64,000 nt of DNA from Eubacteriales bacterium (GTDB taxonomy: Bacteria > Bacillota > Clostridia > Peptostreptococcales > Anaerovoracaceae): the NCBI GenBank assembly GCA_028706405.1, contig JAQWBM010000007.1, positions 1-64,000 on the forward strand, read 5' to 3'. This document shows positions 38,011-45,767 of the stretch, one piece after another (the first letter of the stretch is position 1; every line of letters starts with the position of its first letter). The notes beneath the pieces were generated by a model. It saw only the letters and a program-made list of their open reading frames with translations. It ran no database searches and was not told the origin of the DNA. A program made the translations under genes and the position numbers.

Positions 38011-38826
38011 ATGTTTTTAAGGAAAGCTGACCAGATGGAAATACCGCTTGAGTTGATCAGTGCAAATCCAGATCAGCCAAGAAAGTCATTTGAAGATAAA
38101 GAATTGTTGGAGCTATGTGATTCAATAAAGGAATTTGGTGTTATTCAGCCGATTATTGTAAAGAGGAATGGTAAGGGGATTTACATAGTAATTGCTGGGG
38201 AAAGACGATTGAGAGCAGCGTCATTGGCCGGGCTAAAGAAGATACCGGCAATAATTCGGGATGCAGACGAAAAGGATTCCGCTTTGCTGGCTCTTGTAGA
38301 AAATGTACAGCGAGAAAATTTGAACTATATTGAAGAAGCAGCAGCGTACAAGCGCTTAATTGATGATTACGGACTAACTCAGACGGAGATAGCACAAAGA
38401 GTTGGCAAGCAGCAATCTACCATTTCCAATAAAATTAGAATACTGTCTTTACCTCCCGATATTCAGCTGGTACTTGCTGAGAATCAGTTGACAGAAAGGC
38501 ATGCAAGAGCCTTGCTGAAGGTCGGAAACGAAGCAATTAGGAAGCAAATTCTAGAAAGGATAATTACACACAATCTGAATGTAAAGCAAGCGGAGAAGCT
38601 GATAACAGATGTGTTAACAAAGCAGGAGGAAGAAAAAAGAAAAGGTGAGAAGCTCAGGTTTATCAATTACAGGATTTATCTAAATACTTTAAAAAAAGCT
38701 TTTCAGAGCATATCAGAAGTAGAGAAAAGTGCTAAATATTATCAAGAGGACAAAGGAGAATATTTAGAGGTAAGGATAGTGATACCAAAAAAGGAAAACA
38801 ATAACAAGTTGCTGCTTGCAGATTAA
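38011..38826 (+). CDS. noc: Nucleoid occlusion protein Noc / ParB-family DNA-binding protein
   Basis: 271 residues. ParB/Srx fold with IVIAGERRLRAASLAGL (the CTP-binding GERRxRA motif) and NVQRENLNYIEEA, then a helix-turn-helix (LTQTEIAQRVGKQQSTISNKIR). Noc is a ParB paralogue that binds DNA sites, slides and blocks division over the nucleoid. The position between rsmG and parA is the classical noc position. The N-terminus lacks a recognisable Noc membrane helix beyond MFLRKA, so membrane targeting is uncertain. GAGGAGGG precedes ATG 38011. Confidence 0.87.
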   Translation: MFLRKADQMEIPLELISANPDQPRKSFEDKELLELCDSIKEFGVIQPIIVKRNGKGIYIVIAGERRLRAASLAGLKKIPAIIRDADEKDSALLALVENVQRENLNYIEEAAAYKRLIDDYGLTQTEIAQRVGKQQSTISNKIRILSLPPDIQLVLAENQLTERHARALLKVGNEAIRKQILERIITHNLNVKQAEKLITDVLTKQEEEKRKGEKLRFINYRIYLNTLKKAFQSISEVEKSAKYYQEDKGEYLEVRIVIPKKENNNKLLLAD

Positions 38827-38865
38827 GATGTCGTAAATAAAGAGAAAATACAATATGTTTTATAC

Positions 38866-38903
38866 AAGGTTTCAAGTGAAACGTTTCACGTGAAACCTTT
38901 TTT
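38866..38903 (+). terminator. Terminator containing a parS-like site, downstream of noc
   Basis: AAGGTTTCAAGTGAAA (38866-38881) and TTTCACGTGAAACCTT (38884-38899) form a 16-base-pair stem with one mismatch, followed by a T-run. The right arm with the two loop bases contains GTTTCACGTGAAAC (38883-38896), the 14-bp core of parS. A second partial half-site lies in the left arm. Confidence 0.8.
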
Positions 38904-39087
38904 TCCTATAGAAAAATATCATTTCCTATTAGATAGAAAAAGGAGCGCAGAGGGACTGCCGCTGCCCTCCTTTAAATATGGCTTTAGTAATTTAAGTAAA
39001 AAACAGGACTGCTTTGATCCTAAGCTTGCCTCAAATAAGCCATGTATGCCTTATCCCGCCATTTTCAGACTGTCAAACAAATCATAA

Positions 39088-39203
39088 CTTAACCGTGTTT
39101 GACGGTGACTGAACATGCTGCACAATTTCAGCGAAGAGTGAGACAAAACCCATCCAATACCTGATTTCAGCCACACCCGGCATAAAAGGCTGTGAACAGT
39201 AAC
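39088..39203 (+). repeat. Dispersed ~115-bp repeat, copy 1
   Basis: Starts CTTAACCGTGTTTGAC and includes AATTTCAGCGAAGAGTG, ACAAAACCCATCCAA and CCTGATTTCAGCC. It matches copy 2 (44909-45027) with few substitutions and small indels, in the same orientation. No gene covers it. The remaining noncoding sequence 38904-39428 is AT-rich with a weak TATAAT-like box near 39265. Confidence 0.8.
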
Positions 39204-39428
39204 GTTTATTCATATTTAATTTATACTTTTTCTAAAAAAAACATGGAGAATTAGTTGTTCATGGTATATAATAAAATATGTCGGATAATTAGGAGCGAGC
39301 TGAATGCATAAAGTTCATAATAATTTGTGAATTCAGAAATCTTATAATTATTGAATAGTAGCTTTTCTGAGTTGTTTAGCAAGACTAATGTAGTGTAGAG
39401 ATATCAATACATTTAGGAGGGTAATATT

Positions 39429-40202
39429 TTGGGAAAAGCCATAGCCATATTCAATCAAAAAGGCGGCGTTGGAAAAACAACAACGAATATCAATTTGGCC
39501 GCCTGTCTGGCGTTAAAAGGGAAAAAAATACTTATTTTAGATATTGATCCGCAGGGAAATACAACAAGTGGTATGGGTATATCAAAAAAAGGACTGAATC
39601 GAACAATGTATGAAGTTCTGCTTAGTGACAAAATAGAACCTGGAGATGCAATTATTCCAACGAGGGTAAAAAATCTTGACATTATTCCTGCAAGTGTACA
39701 GCTTGCCGGAGCAGAAATCGAGCTCGTGCAGCTGGAAGGCCGCGAGAAACGCTTAAAAAAAGCATTGAATAAGATTAAGTCCAGATATGATTATATCTTT
39801 ATAGATTGTCCGCCTTCTCTGGGCTTGCTGACGATAAACTCACTAACTGCCGTTGACAGTGTGCTGATTCCGATTCAATGTGAATTCTATGCGCTGGAAG
39901 GTGTAAGCCAGCTGATGAGTACTATTGATCTGGTAAAGAAAAACATGAACCCAAAGCTTGAAATTCAGGGTGTAATTCTTAGCATGTTTGACGGGAGAAC
40001 CAATTTATCCATACAAGTTGTAGAGGAAGTAAAGAAATATTTTAAGGAGAAGGTGTATACTACTGTAATTCCAAGGAATGTGCGTCTTGCAGAAGCACCA
40101 AGTTACGGTATGCCTATTATGGAATATGATCCAAAATCCAGAGGGGCTGAGGCATATTCAGAATTTGCAGAGGAATTCTTGGAGCTGGAAGGTGAACGCT
40201 AA
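39429..40202 (+). CDS. parA: Chromosome-partitioning ATPase ParA (Soj)
   Basis: 257 residues from TTG 39429, preceded by a perfect AGGAGG. Deviant Walker A FNQKGGVGKTTTNINLA, A' LDIDPQGNTT, Walker B YIFIDCPPSLG. It forms ATP-dependent dimers on the nucleoid and drives ParB-parS segregation, and regulates DnaA in Bacillus. Its stop overlaps the parB start by one base. Confidence 0.96.
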   Translation: MGKAIAIFNQKGGVGKTTTNINLAACLALKGKKILILDIDPQGNTTSGMGISKKGLNRTMYEVLLSDKIEPGDAIIPTRVKNLDIIPASVQLAGAEIELVQLEGREKRLKKALNKIKSRYDYIFIDCPPSLGLLTINSLTAVDSVLIPIQCEFYALEGVSQLMSTIDLVKKNMNPKLEIQGVILSMFDGRTNLSIQVVEEVKKYFKEKVYTTVIPRNVRLAEAPSYGMPIMEYDPKSRGAEAYSEFAEEFLELEGER

Positions 40203-41092
40203 TGGCGGAGAAAAAAAACAAAGGCCTGGGAAAAGGGCTGGAGGCATTATTTAATGACGTAGAAATATCCACACGAGAATTAGACATACCTTCAGAAGCG
40301 CAGGAAGGTATTTTTTTTGTTGACATCAATGAGATCAAGCCAAATGTAAAACAGCCGAGAAAGGATTTTCAGGAAGACAAGATAGAAGAGCTTGCAAAAT
40401 CCATTGAGACGCACGGTATTATTCAGCCGATATTGATACGGCCATCAGATGCAGGTTATGAAATTGTTGCAGGGGAACGACGCTGGCGTGCAGCGAGAAG
40501 AGCTTCCCTGCGAGAAGTCCCCTGTATCATTCGAGAGCTGGACGAAGAACAAAATTTCCTCGTATCAATAATAGAGAATATGCAAAGAGAAAACCTGAAT
40601 CCAATGGAGGAAGCGGAAGCTTTAAATCAAATGATTTCTCGTTTTGAAATGACACAAGAGGAGGTTTCAAAAAGTATTGGAAAAAGCAGACCTTATATAT
40701 CAAACGCTTTAAGATTGCTTAAGCTGCCGACAGAAATACAGGATATGATAATACATGGAGACCTTACTGGCGGACATGCGCGAACAATAGCGGGAATCAA
40801 GGATGAAAAAATACAAATACATATTGCTAATCGTGTTATAAAAGAAAACCTCTCCGTCAGGGCGACGGAAGAGCTTGCTAATATGGAAAATGAAAGGTTG
40901 TCCAATAAACCTGTAAAACCAAAACCAAGATCAAAAAATCAAGAAATAACCAGTATGGAAGAGAATTTGAGGCTTGCTTTAGGAACAAAGGTTGAAATCA
41001 ATCAAGGAGCAAGGCGAGGAAAAATAGAAATTGAATACTATAGCAGAGACGAACTTGAGAGACTGCTGGAATTGCTGATGAGTCTGAAATAA
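40202..41092 (+). CDS. parB: Chromosome-partitioning protein ParB (Spo0J)
   Basis: 296 residues. N-terminal ParA-activating segment (NKGLGKGLEALF), ParB/Srx domain with VAGERRWRAARRASLREVP and ENMQRENLNPMEEAEA, helix-turn-helix TQEEVSKSIGKSRPYISNALR, and a C-terminal dimerisation domain rich in Arg/Glu. It binds parS and spreads with CTP. A perfect parS lies 140 bases downstream. Confidence 0.96.
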   Translation: MAEKKNKGLGKGLEALFNDVEISTRELDIPSEAQEGIFFVDINEIKPNVKQPRKDFQEDKIEELAKSIETHGIIQPILIRPSDAGYEIVAGERRWRAARRASLREVPCIIRELDEEQNFLVSIIENMQRENLNPMEEAEALNQMISRFEMTQEEVSKSIGKSRPYISNALRLLKLPTEIQDMIIHGDLTGGHARTIAGIKDEKIQIHIANRVIKENLSVRATEELANMENERLSNKPVKPKPRSKNQEITSMEENLRLALGTKVEINQGARRGKIEIEYYSRDELERLLELLMSLK

Positions 41093-41170
41093 TAAGGAAT
41101 AAGCTCCTGTTATAAACCGCAGGCGCCGGCCGGGGATTGTACACGCCACTGACAGCCTGTTAATTGGTAC

Positions 41171-41206
41171 TCCGCCGCTTAAGAAGCGGAGGAGCAACGC
41201 CGTTGT
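41171..41206. repeat. GC-rich paired hairpins downstream of parB
   Basis: CTCCGCCGCTT, loop AAG, AAGCGGAGGAG (one mismatch), then CAACG-C-CGTTG. They form part of a GC-rich island (41115-41210) in AT-rich sequence. No T-run follows. Function unknown. Confidence 0.6.
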
Positions 41207-41227
41207 TCAATATAAAATAAGACAATC

Positions 41228-41260
41228 AAAATAGTGTTTCACGTGAAACACTATTTTATT
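41228..41260 (+). terminator. parS: Perfect parS site embedded in a 30-bp palindromic terminator
   Basis: TGTTTCACGTGAAACA (41235-41250) is the consensus parS with no mismatch. It is the centre of a perfect 30-bp palindrome (41228-41257) whose right end is CTATTTTATT, so its RNA would be a terminator hairpin for parAB. Confidence 0.92.
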
Positions 41261-41405
41261 GCCTGGTAGCGGGAAGTACATAGCGAAACAACAAGGGTGT
41301 CAATCTTGAAGCGAAATCTGAAGGAGGAGTGTGGGCAGAATTGACGTACACTGCATAATATAAACGAGGGCTGCTATCAGCTCAAATTACGTGCGGAGGT
41401 ACAGT

Positions 41406-42545
41406 ATGATATATTTGGATAATGGAGCAACCAGTTTTCCGAAGCCAAAGGGTATGCTCCATGCTATGAATGAATGTATTAAAACTTATTGCGGAAACCC
41501 TGGACGTTCAGGGCACAGAATGTCTATGAGGACCGGAGAGGAAATATATAAGGTTAGAAAAGATCTCGGTAAGCTGCTTCATATTGATGACTGCAGCAGA
41601 ATCATCTTCACAGCGAATACTACGGACGCATTGAACTTGGGGATTAAAGGCGTATTGGAGAGAGGGGATCATGTAATAACCACTTCAATGGAACACAACT
41701 CTGTTCTTAGACCGTTAAAATCACTGGAATCAAACGATATAGGAACAACGATTATTAGCTGCAATAAATATGGAATGCTGAATCCGGAGACCGTAAGAAA
41801 AGAGATTAAGGATAATACTAAGATGATCGTTTGCACTCACGCATCAAATGTAACCGGAACAATTATGCCGGTCAAGGAGCTTGGATACCTTGCAAAGGAG
41901 CGAAACCTGATATACATGGTTGATGCAGCACAGAGTGCCGGTTGTCTGCCTATTAATGTGAAAGAAATGAATATTGATATGCTTGCCGTCCCCGGACATA
42001 AAAGCTTGTTGGGGCCCATGGGAACAGGCTTCCTTTTCGCTGGGGAAGGAGTTAAGCTAAGACCGCTAAAGGAAGGCGGTACGGGAACAAAGTCAAGAGA
42101 TTTGATTCAACCCGATGATTTTCCGGAAGGTTATGAAGCAGGAACAATTAATGTACCGGGAATTGTCGGATTAGGTTATAGTATAAAGTATATTCTAAAT
42201 ATGGGAGTGGAAAACATCAAAGCATATGAGGAGGAACTGATTCAAACTCTGGATGAAAGCTTGCGAAGCATGAGAAATGTAACCGTTTATGGACCGAATG
42301 ACTGCAGGAAAAAAGCCGGAATCGTTTCCTTCAATATTAATAGCAGAAGTTGCGAGGAGGTCTGCGATAAGCTAGACGACGTCTATGGAATTGCTGCAAG
42401 AGGAGGATTTCACTGTGCAGGTCTGGCGCATAAAACGATAGGAACATATGAAACGGGTACAGTACGTATGAGTGTTGGACCATATAATACAAAAAAAGAT
42501 ATTTATGCTGCAATTGAAGCCGTATACCAATTACAAAAAATGTGA
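41406..42545 (+). CDS. Cysteine desulfurase family protein (class V aminotransferase)
   Basis: 379 residues from ATG 41406; GGAGG lies seven bases upstream, so the in-frame GTG 41391 is unlikely. PLP fold: MIYLDNGATSFPKPK, MEHNSVLRPL, DAAQSAGCLPI, PLP lysine PGHKSLLGPMG, and a Cys in RGGFHCAGLAHKT. It resembles the CsdA-like subgroup common in Clostridia whose partner proteins are unknown. Unlike the encapsulin-linked enzyme it has no N-terminal extension. A 90-base gap separates it from aroQ. Confidence 0.9.
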   Translation: MIYLDNGATSFPKPKGMLHAMNECIKTYCGNPGRSGHRMSMRTGEEIYKVRKDLGKLLHIDDCSRIIFTANTTDALNLGIKGVLERGDHVITTSMEHNSVLRPLKSLESNDIGTTIISCNKYGMLNPETVRKEIKDNTKMIVCTHASNVTGTIMPVKELGYLAKERNLIYMVDAAQSAGCLPINVKEMNIDMLAVPGHKSLLGPMGTGFLFAGEGVKLRPLKEGGTGTKSRDLIQPDDFPEGYEAGTINVPGIVGLGYSIKYILNMGVENIKAYEEELIQTLDESLRSMRNVTVYGPNDCRKKAGIVSFNINSRSCEEVCDKLDDVYGIAARGGFHCAGLAHKTIGTYETGTVRMSVGPYNTKKDIYAAIEAVYQLQKM

Positions 42546-42637
42546 TATACTATTAAAAAATAGCAATAAAACCATATAACAAATCTACTGATTATAGATT
42601 TCTATTGCGCATATAAAATAGAGATAAGGAAAAAACG

Positions 42638-43075
42638 ATGATGAGGATACAGGTGATAAACGGGGCAAACCTGAACATGCTCGGCATTCGAGAACCCGAT
42701 ATATACGGGAATCTCACTTTGGATCAAATAAATGAAAAGATAGCGCGAAAAGGGGGGGAACTTGACCTCAACCTCGATTTTTTTCAGTCAAATCACGAAG
42801 GTGATATCATAGATAAGATTCATGATTGTTATGGCAAGAAGGATGGTATCGTTATAAATCCGGGCGCGTTTACACATTATAGTATTGCAATTCGCGATGC
42901 TATTGCTGCGGTTGGGATTCCAACTGTAGAAGTACATTTGAGCGACATCAACAACAGGGAGGATTTTCGAAAGATATCAGTGATCAAGAGCGTTTGTTTA
43001 AAGCAGCTTTGGGGAAAAGGAGTAAATTCTTATATAGAAGCATTGGAATTTCTTGTAAATGAAAGTAAGAAATAA
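42638..43075 (+). CDS. aroQ: 3-dehydroquinate dehydratase, type II
   Basis: 145 residues. IQVINGANLNMLGIREPDIYG holds the catalytic Tyr/Asn region. DGIVINPGAFTHYSIAIRDA and the catalytic His in EVHLSDINNRE follow. It dehydrates 3-dehydroquinate in the shikimate pathway. The segment after EVHLS reads EDFRKISVIKSVC instead of the more usual EEFRHHS, a mild divergence. TAAGGAAAAAACG precedes ATG 42638, with a second ATG three bases on. Confidence 0.94.
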   Translation: MMRIQVINGANLNMLGIREPDIYGNLTLDQINEKIARKGGELDLNLDFFQSNHEGDIIDKIHDCYGKKDGIVINPGAFTHYSIAIRDAIAAVGIPTVEVHLSDINNREDFRKISVIKSVCLKQLWGKGVNSYIEALEFLVNESKK

Positions 43076-43134
43076 AACATCTCTGACAAGAACCATATCA
43101 TTAAATGGAGCAGCAAAATAAGGAGGATAAGAAT

Positions 43135-44238
43135 ATGACAATCAGAGATAAGCGACTCATAATGAAAGAAATCATCGAATCAATGGACTATATGGTCAGA
43201 GTTATGGATGCAGACCATAAGGTGATTTATATGAATAAGAGAATGAGAGAGACATTTGGACATACCTTGGGGCAGGTCTGTTATTCCTTATTTGGAAGAA
43301 GTAAAAAATGTGAGCATTGTGTAACAAGTGAAACCATTGAAACAGGGCAGCCAGAATCAAAGTGCGTACTTATAGGAGACAACTTTTATAATGTCATATC
43401 TTCTCCGGTAAACACGGAAGGGGGACAGAACTACTCTATAGAGCTGATCCATGATATCACGGACCAGAAAAAAATGGAGGACGAGCTGATGAATCACTAC
43501 GAGAAGCTAAAAGCGGACATTGATTTTGCGAAGCATATACAAAACCGTGCATTGCCATTAGACGGTGAATATTGGAATGCCTTGGAAATTAACTCCTTAT
43601 ATCGCCCAAGCGAAGATTTGGGGGGAGACTTATACGACATCATAAGGATGAATGACACAGAATCATTATTGTACATAGCAGACGTGTCAGGACATGGGAT
43701 CACATCCTCCCTATTCACTATGTTTTTGAGACAGATGCTTCGGGGGCAGAGTGGATACAAGAAGACGGATTTTAATGAAATTTTAGAGTTGCTTCATAAA
43801 AATTATCTGGAGCTTAGAATTGATAAGGAGCAATATTTAACGATTTTATTCTGCTTATATAATAAAGAAAGCAAAGAGGTCTGTTTCCTTAATGCAGGGC
43901 ATAATGGCTTGCCGATAGTTGTAAAACGCAATGGAGAATTGCAAGAGATCCATGTGACAGGGATGCCCGTATGTAATCTTATGGATAAGATTGAACATTC
44001 GCTGGTTAAGGTGCCCGTTGAAACAGGTGACAGAGTTATCCTTTATACGGACGGTATTACAGAAGCCCGCAATTCAGATAATGAGCCATTTGAAACAGAA
44101 AGAATGTTAGAGATTATAAAAAACAATATTCGCATGGATGGAAAATCACTGGTGAATAAAATAATCGATGAGGTTGAAAGCTTCACACAAAAACCTATAT
44201 ATGACGATATTGCTATTGTTGTTGCTAAAATTATCTGA
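43135..44238 (+). CDS. PAS domain plus PP2C-type serine phosphatase (RsbU/RsbZ/SpoIIE-like)
   Basis: 367 residues from ATG 43135 (AAGGAGG upstream; an earlier in-frame ATG at 43105 lacks one). The N-terminal PAS domain contains a CEHC pair, possibly redox or metal sensing. The PP2C-like domain has EDLGGDLYDII, IADVSGHGITSSLF, FLNAGHNGLP, ILYTDGITEARN and YDDIAIVV, with the metal-binding Asp residues present. Such enzymes dephosphorylate STAS anti-anti-sigma factors. It is therefore a candidate activator of the rsbV-rsbW-sigB module at 20.9-22.4 kb. No transmembrane segment. Its end overlaps rnhA tail-to-tail by eight bases. Confidence 0.9.
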   Translation: MTIRDKRLIMKEIIESMDYMVRVMDADHKVIYMNKRMRETFGHTLGQVCYSLFGRSKKCEHCVTSETIETGQPESKCVLIGDNFYNVISSPVNTEGGQNYSIELIHDITDQKKMEDELMNHYEKLKADIDFAKHIQNRALPLDGEYWNALEINSLYRPSEDLGGDLYDIIRMNDTESLLYIADVSGHGITSSLFTMFLRQMLRGQSGYKKTDFNEILELLHKNYLELRIDKEQYLTILFCLYNKESKEVCFLNAGHNGLPIVVKRNGELQEIHVTGMPVCNLMDKIEHSLVKVPVETGDRVILYTDGITEARNSDNEPFETERMLEIIKNNIRMDGKSLVNKIIDEVESFTQKPIYDDIAIVVAKII

Positions 44239-44779
44239 CACTCTCTGCGCCTTGGTTGGCCAGTTCATCCGCCCGATTGTTCATTTTGGTTATATAGAGG
44301 AAATCATCCATAGTAAAATTTGACCCGTTCCATGCGACAAATTTATTATAAACCGGTGCAATGTTCAAATTCTTACTGTTTAAGTTTACATGTCCCTTTA
44401 CCCTGTAGAATTCAATTGAATGCTTGCTGATATACGAAAAAAGCAACTCCCAAAGATCACGATTTTCCACATCGGTTTTTTTTGAAGTTTTCCAATTATT
44501 TCGATACCAGTTTTCGTACCACTTCTCACGGAAGCAATTCATAAGGTAGGAACTGTCTGAAAAGACCCGGATATCTAAATTATCTTTTGTTAGTGCACGT
44601 AAAGCGTTTAACAGAGCCGTCATTTCCATACGGTTATTCGTGGTGTTCTTCTCACCACCGTAAAGCTCTTTACGGTGCTCTCCATATTCCAGCACAGCGC
44701 CCCATCCGCCCGCATTTTCCTCATTTTGGTTGCCTGCGCAGGCTCCATCAGTATAAATATTAACAACCTTCAAAATCAT
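44231..44779 (-). CDS. rnhA: Ribonuclease HI with an extended loop
   Basis: 182 residues from ATG 44779, where AGAGGAG lies just upstream; a longer in-frame start would run into the dispersed repeat. Catalytic residues: Asp in YTDGACAGN, Glu in NNRMEMTALLNAL, Asp in VFSDSSYLMNC, His in VKGHVN, Asp in NNRADELANQGA. It cleaves RNA in RNA-DNA hybrids. Between the His loop and the last Asp sits an insert of ~30 residues (NLNIAPVYNKFVAWNGSNF region) not found in the E. coli enzyme. Confidence 0.92.
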   Translation of the reverse strand: MILKVVNIYTDGACAGNQNEENAGGWGAVLEYGEHRKELYGGEKNTTNNRMEMTALLNALRALTKDNLDIRVFSDSSYLMNCFREKWYENWYRNNWKTSKKTDVENRDLWELLFSYISKHSIEFYRVKGHVNLNSKNLNIAPVYNKFVAWNGSNFTMDDFLYITKMNNRADELANQGAESVR

Positions 44780-44908
44780 CGCTCCTCTATTTTGGTCAAC
44801 TGAACAATTTGTAAAGATCTCTAATTCAGCAGGTCCATTTATCGTTATCATTATAGTTTGATTATGCCTTAAAAATGAGTAGCTGGCAAGGATTCCTTGT
44901 AGCATAAT

Positions 44909-45027
44909 CCTTAACCGTGTTTGACAGCAACTGAACATGCTTGCTTAATTTCAGCGAAGAGTGACAAAACCCATCCAACACCTGATTTCAGCCGCACCCG
45001 CTACAAAAAAGGGTGTACAGCAACAGA
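44909..45027 (+). repeat. Dispersed ~115-bp repeat, copy 2
   Basis: Matches copy 1 at 39088-39203 in the same orientation: CTTAACCGTGTTTGAC, CTGAACATGCT, AATTTCAGCGAAGAGTG, ACAAAACCCATCCAA, CCTGATTTCAGCC. It lies in the 430-base gap between rnhA and the next gene, ~70 bases before the WalR-like array. Confidence 0.8.
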
Positions 45028-45093
45028 GATATAGTACATAATTATAGCAAGAGGGTATGAATATTTTTTGTGTATACTGAATTAGAAAATTAT

Positions 45094-45148
45094 TGTAAAG
45101 CTAACTTAAAACCTGCGTAACATATTTGTAACATAGATAAGATATACT
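45094..45148 (+). promoter_or_regulatory. WalR(YycF)-like half-site array and -10 box
   Basis: Four hexamers at exact 11-base steps: TGTAAA (45094), CTTAAA (45105), CGTAAC (45116), TGTAAC (45127). The WalR consensus is TGTWAH-N5-TGTWAH; the last pair has one mismatch, the first pair two. TATACT at 45143-45148 follows at promoter distance. It would control the secreted-protein/yycHIJ/htrA unit. Confidence 0.6.
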
Positions 45149-45210
45149 GATTTTACATTTACATTGTATACAACTCATGTACACGATTAGCAGAAAGGAG
45201 GAATTTTCGG

Positions 45211-45756
45211 ATGAAAAAACGTATGACAATTGTTTTTGTGTTAGTAATAGCATTGCTTTGCACCCCGTTTGTTTCCAGTGCAGCCGGAGATCCCTCTGTT
45301 ACTTTAGTAAACCCTGCATCGAACAGCACGGTTTATTCTAATAACATTTTGTTATCTGTCAAGCTTACGCAGCCAAAAAGCATTAAAGTAAGCGTTTTTG
45401 AGGAAAAACAGATGATAAACGGAACGCTGAGTTCCGTTAATATCAACGCATTGGCCGCCTCAAATGGGACTGTAAACAAGGCAAGCTTTATCAGCCAGCC
45501 CATAGGAATACCGGCTAACTTTACAAGCAGTAATAATTTAAGTTTTTATACAAAACAAATTAATGGATTGAAACCAGGCCTGTACCGTATCAGGATCGAT
45601 ACCTTGGATAACTCAGGCAATAAAACCCATACGAGTGACAGCTATGTTGCAGTAAAAGAAAAGACAGAGGAGACAGATGCAAATCTATTTAATTCCCGGC
45701 AATCAGGAACCGTGCAATTCCTGCAGAACCTACTGAAGAATATATTTGGAAACTAA
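45211..45756 (+). CDS. Secreted protein of unknown function, first gene of the yycHIJ unit
   Basis: 181 residues. A clear signal peptide (basic MKKR, hydrophobic TIVFVLVIALLC, cleavage near SSAAG). The mature part looks like one Ig/bacterial-surface beta domain: PSVTLVNPASNSTVYSNNILLSV at its start, and GLKPGLYRIRIDTLDNSGN, a pattern common in extracellular Ig-like modules. The tail is charged, then hydrophobic (VQFLQNLLKNIFGN). I do not recognise a named family. It occupies the place where walRK precede yycH in Bacillus. AAGGAGGAA precedes ATG 45211. Confidence 0.75.
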   Translation: MKKRMTIVFVLVIALLCTPFVSSAAGDPSVTLVNPASNSTVYSNNILLSVKLTQPKSIKVSVFEEKQMINGTLSSVNINALAASNGTVNKASFISQPIGIPANFTSSNNLSFYTKQINGLKPGLYRIRIDTLDNSGNKTHTSDSYVAVKEKTEETDANLFNSRQSGTVQFLQNLLKNIFGN

Positions 45757-45767
45757 GGATATAAATC

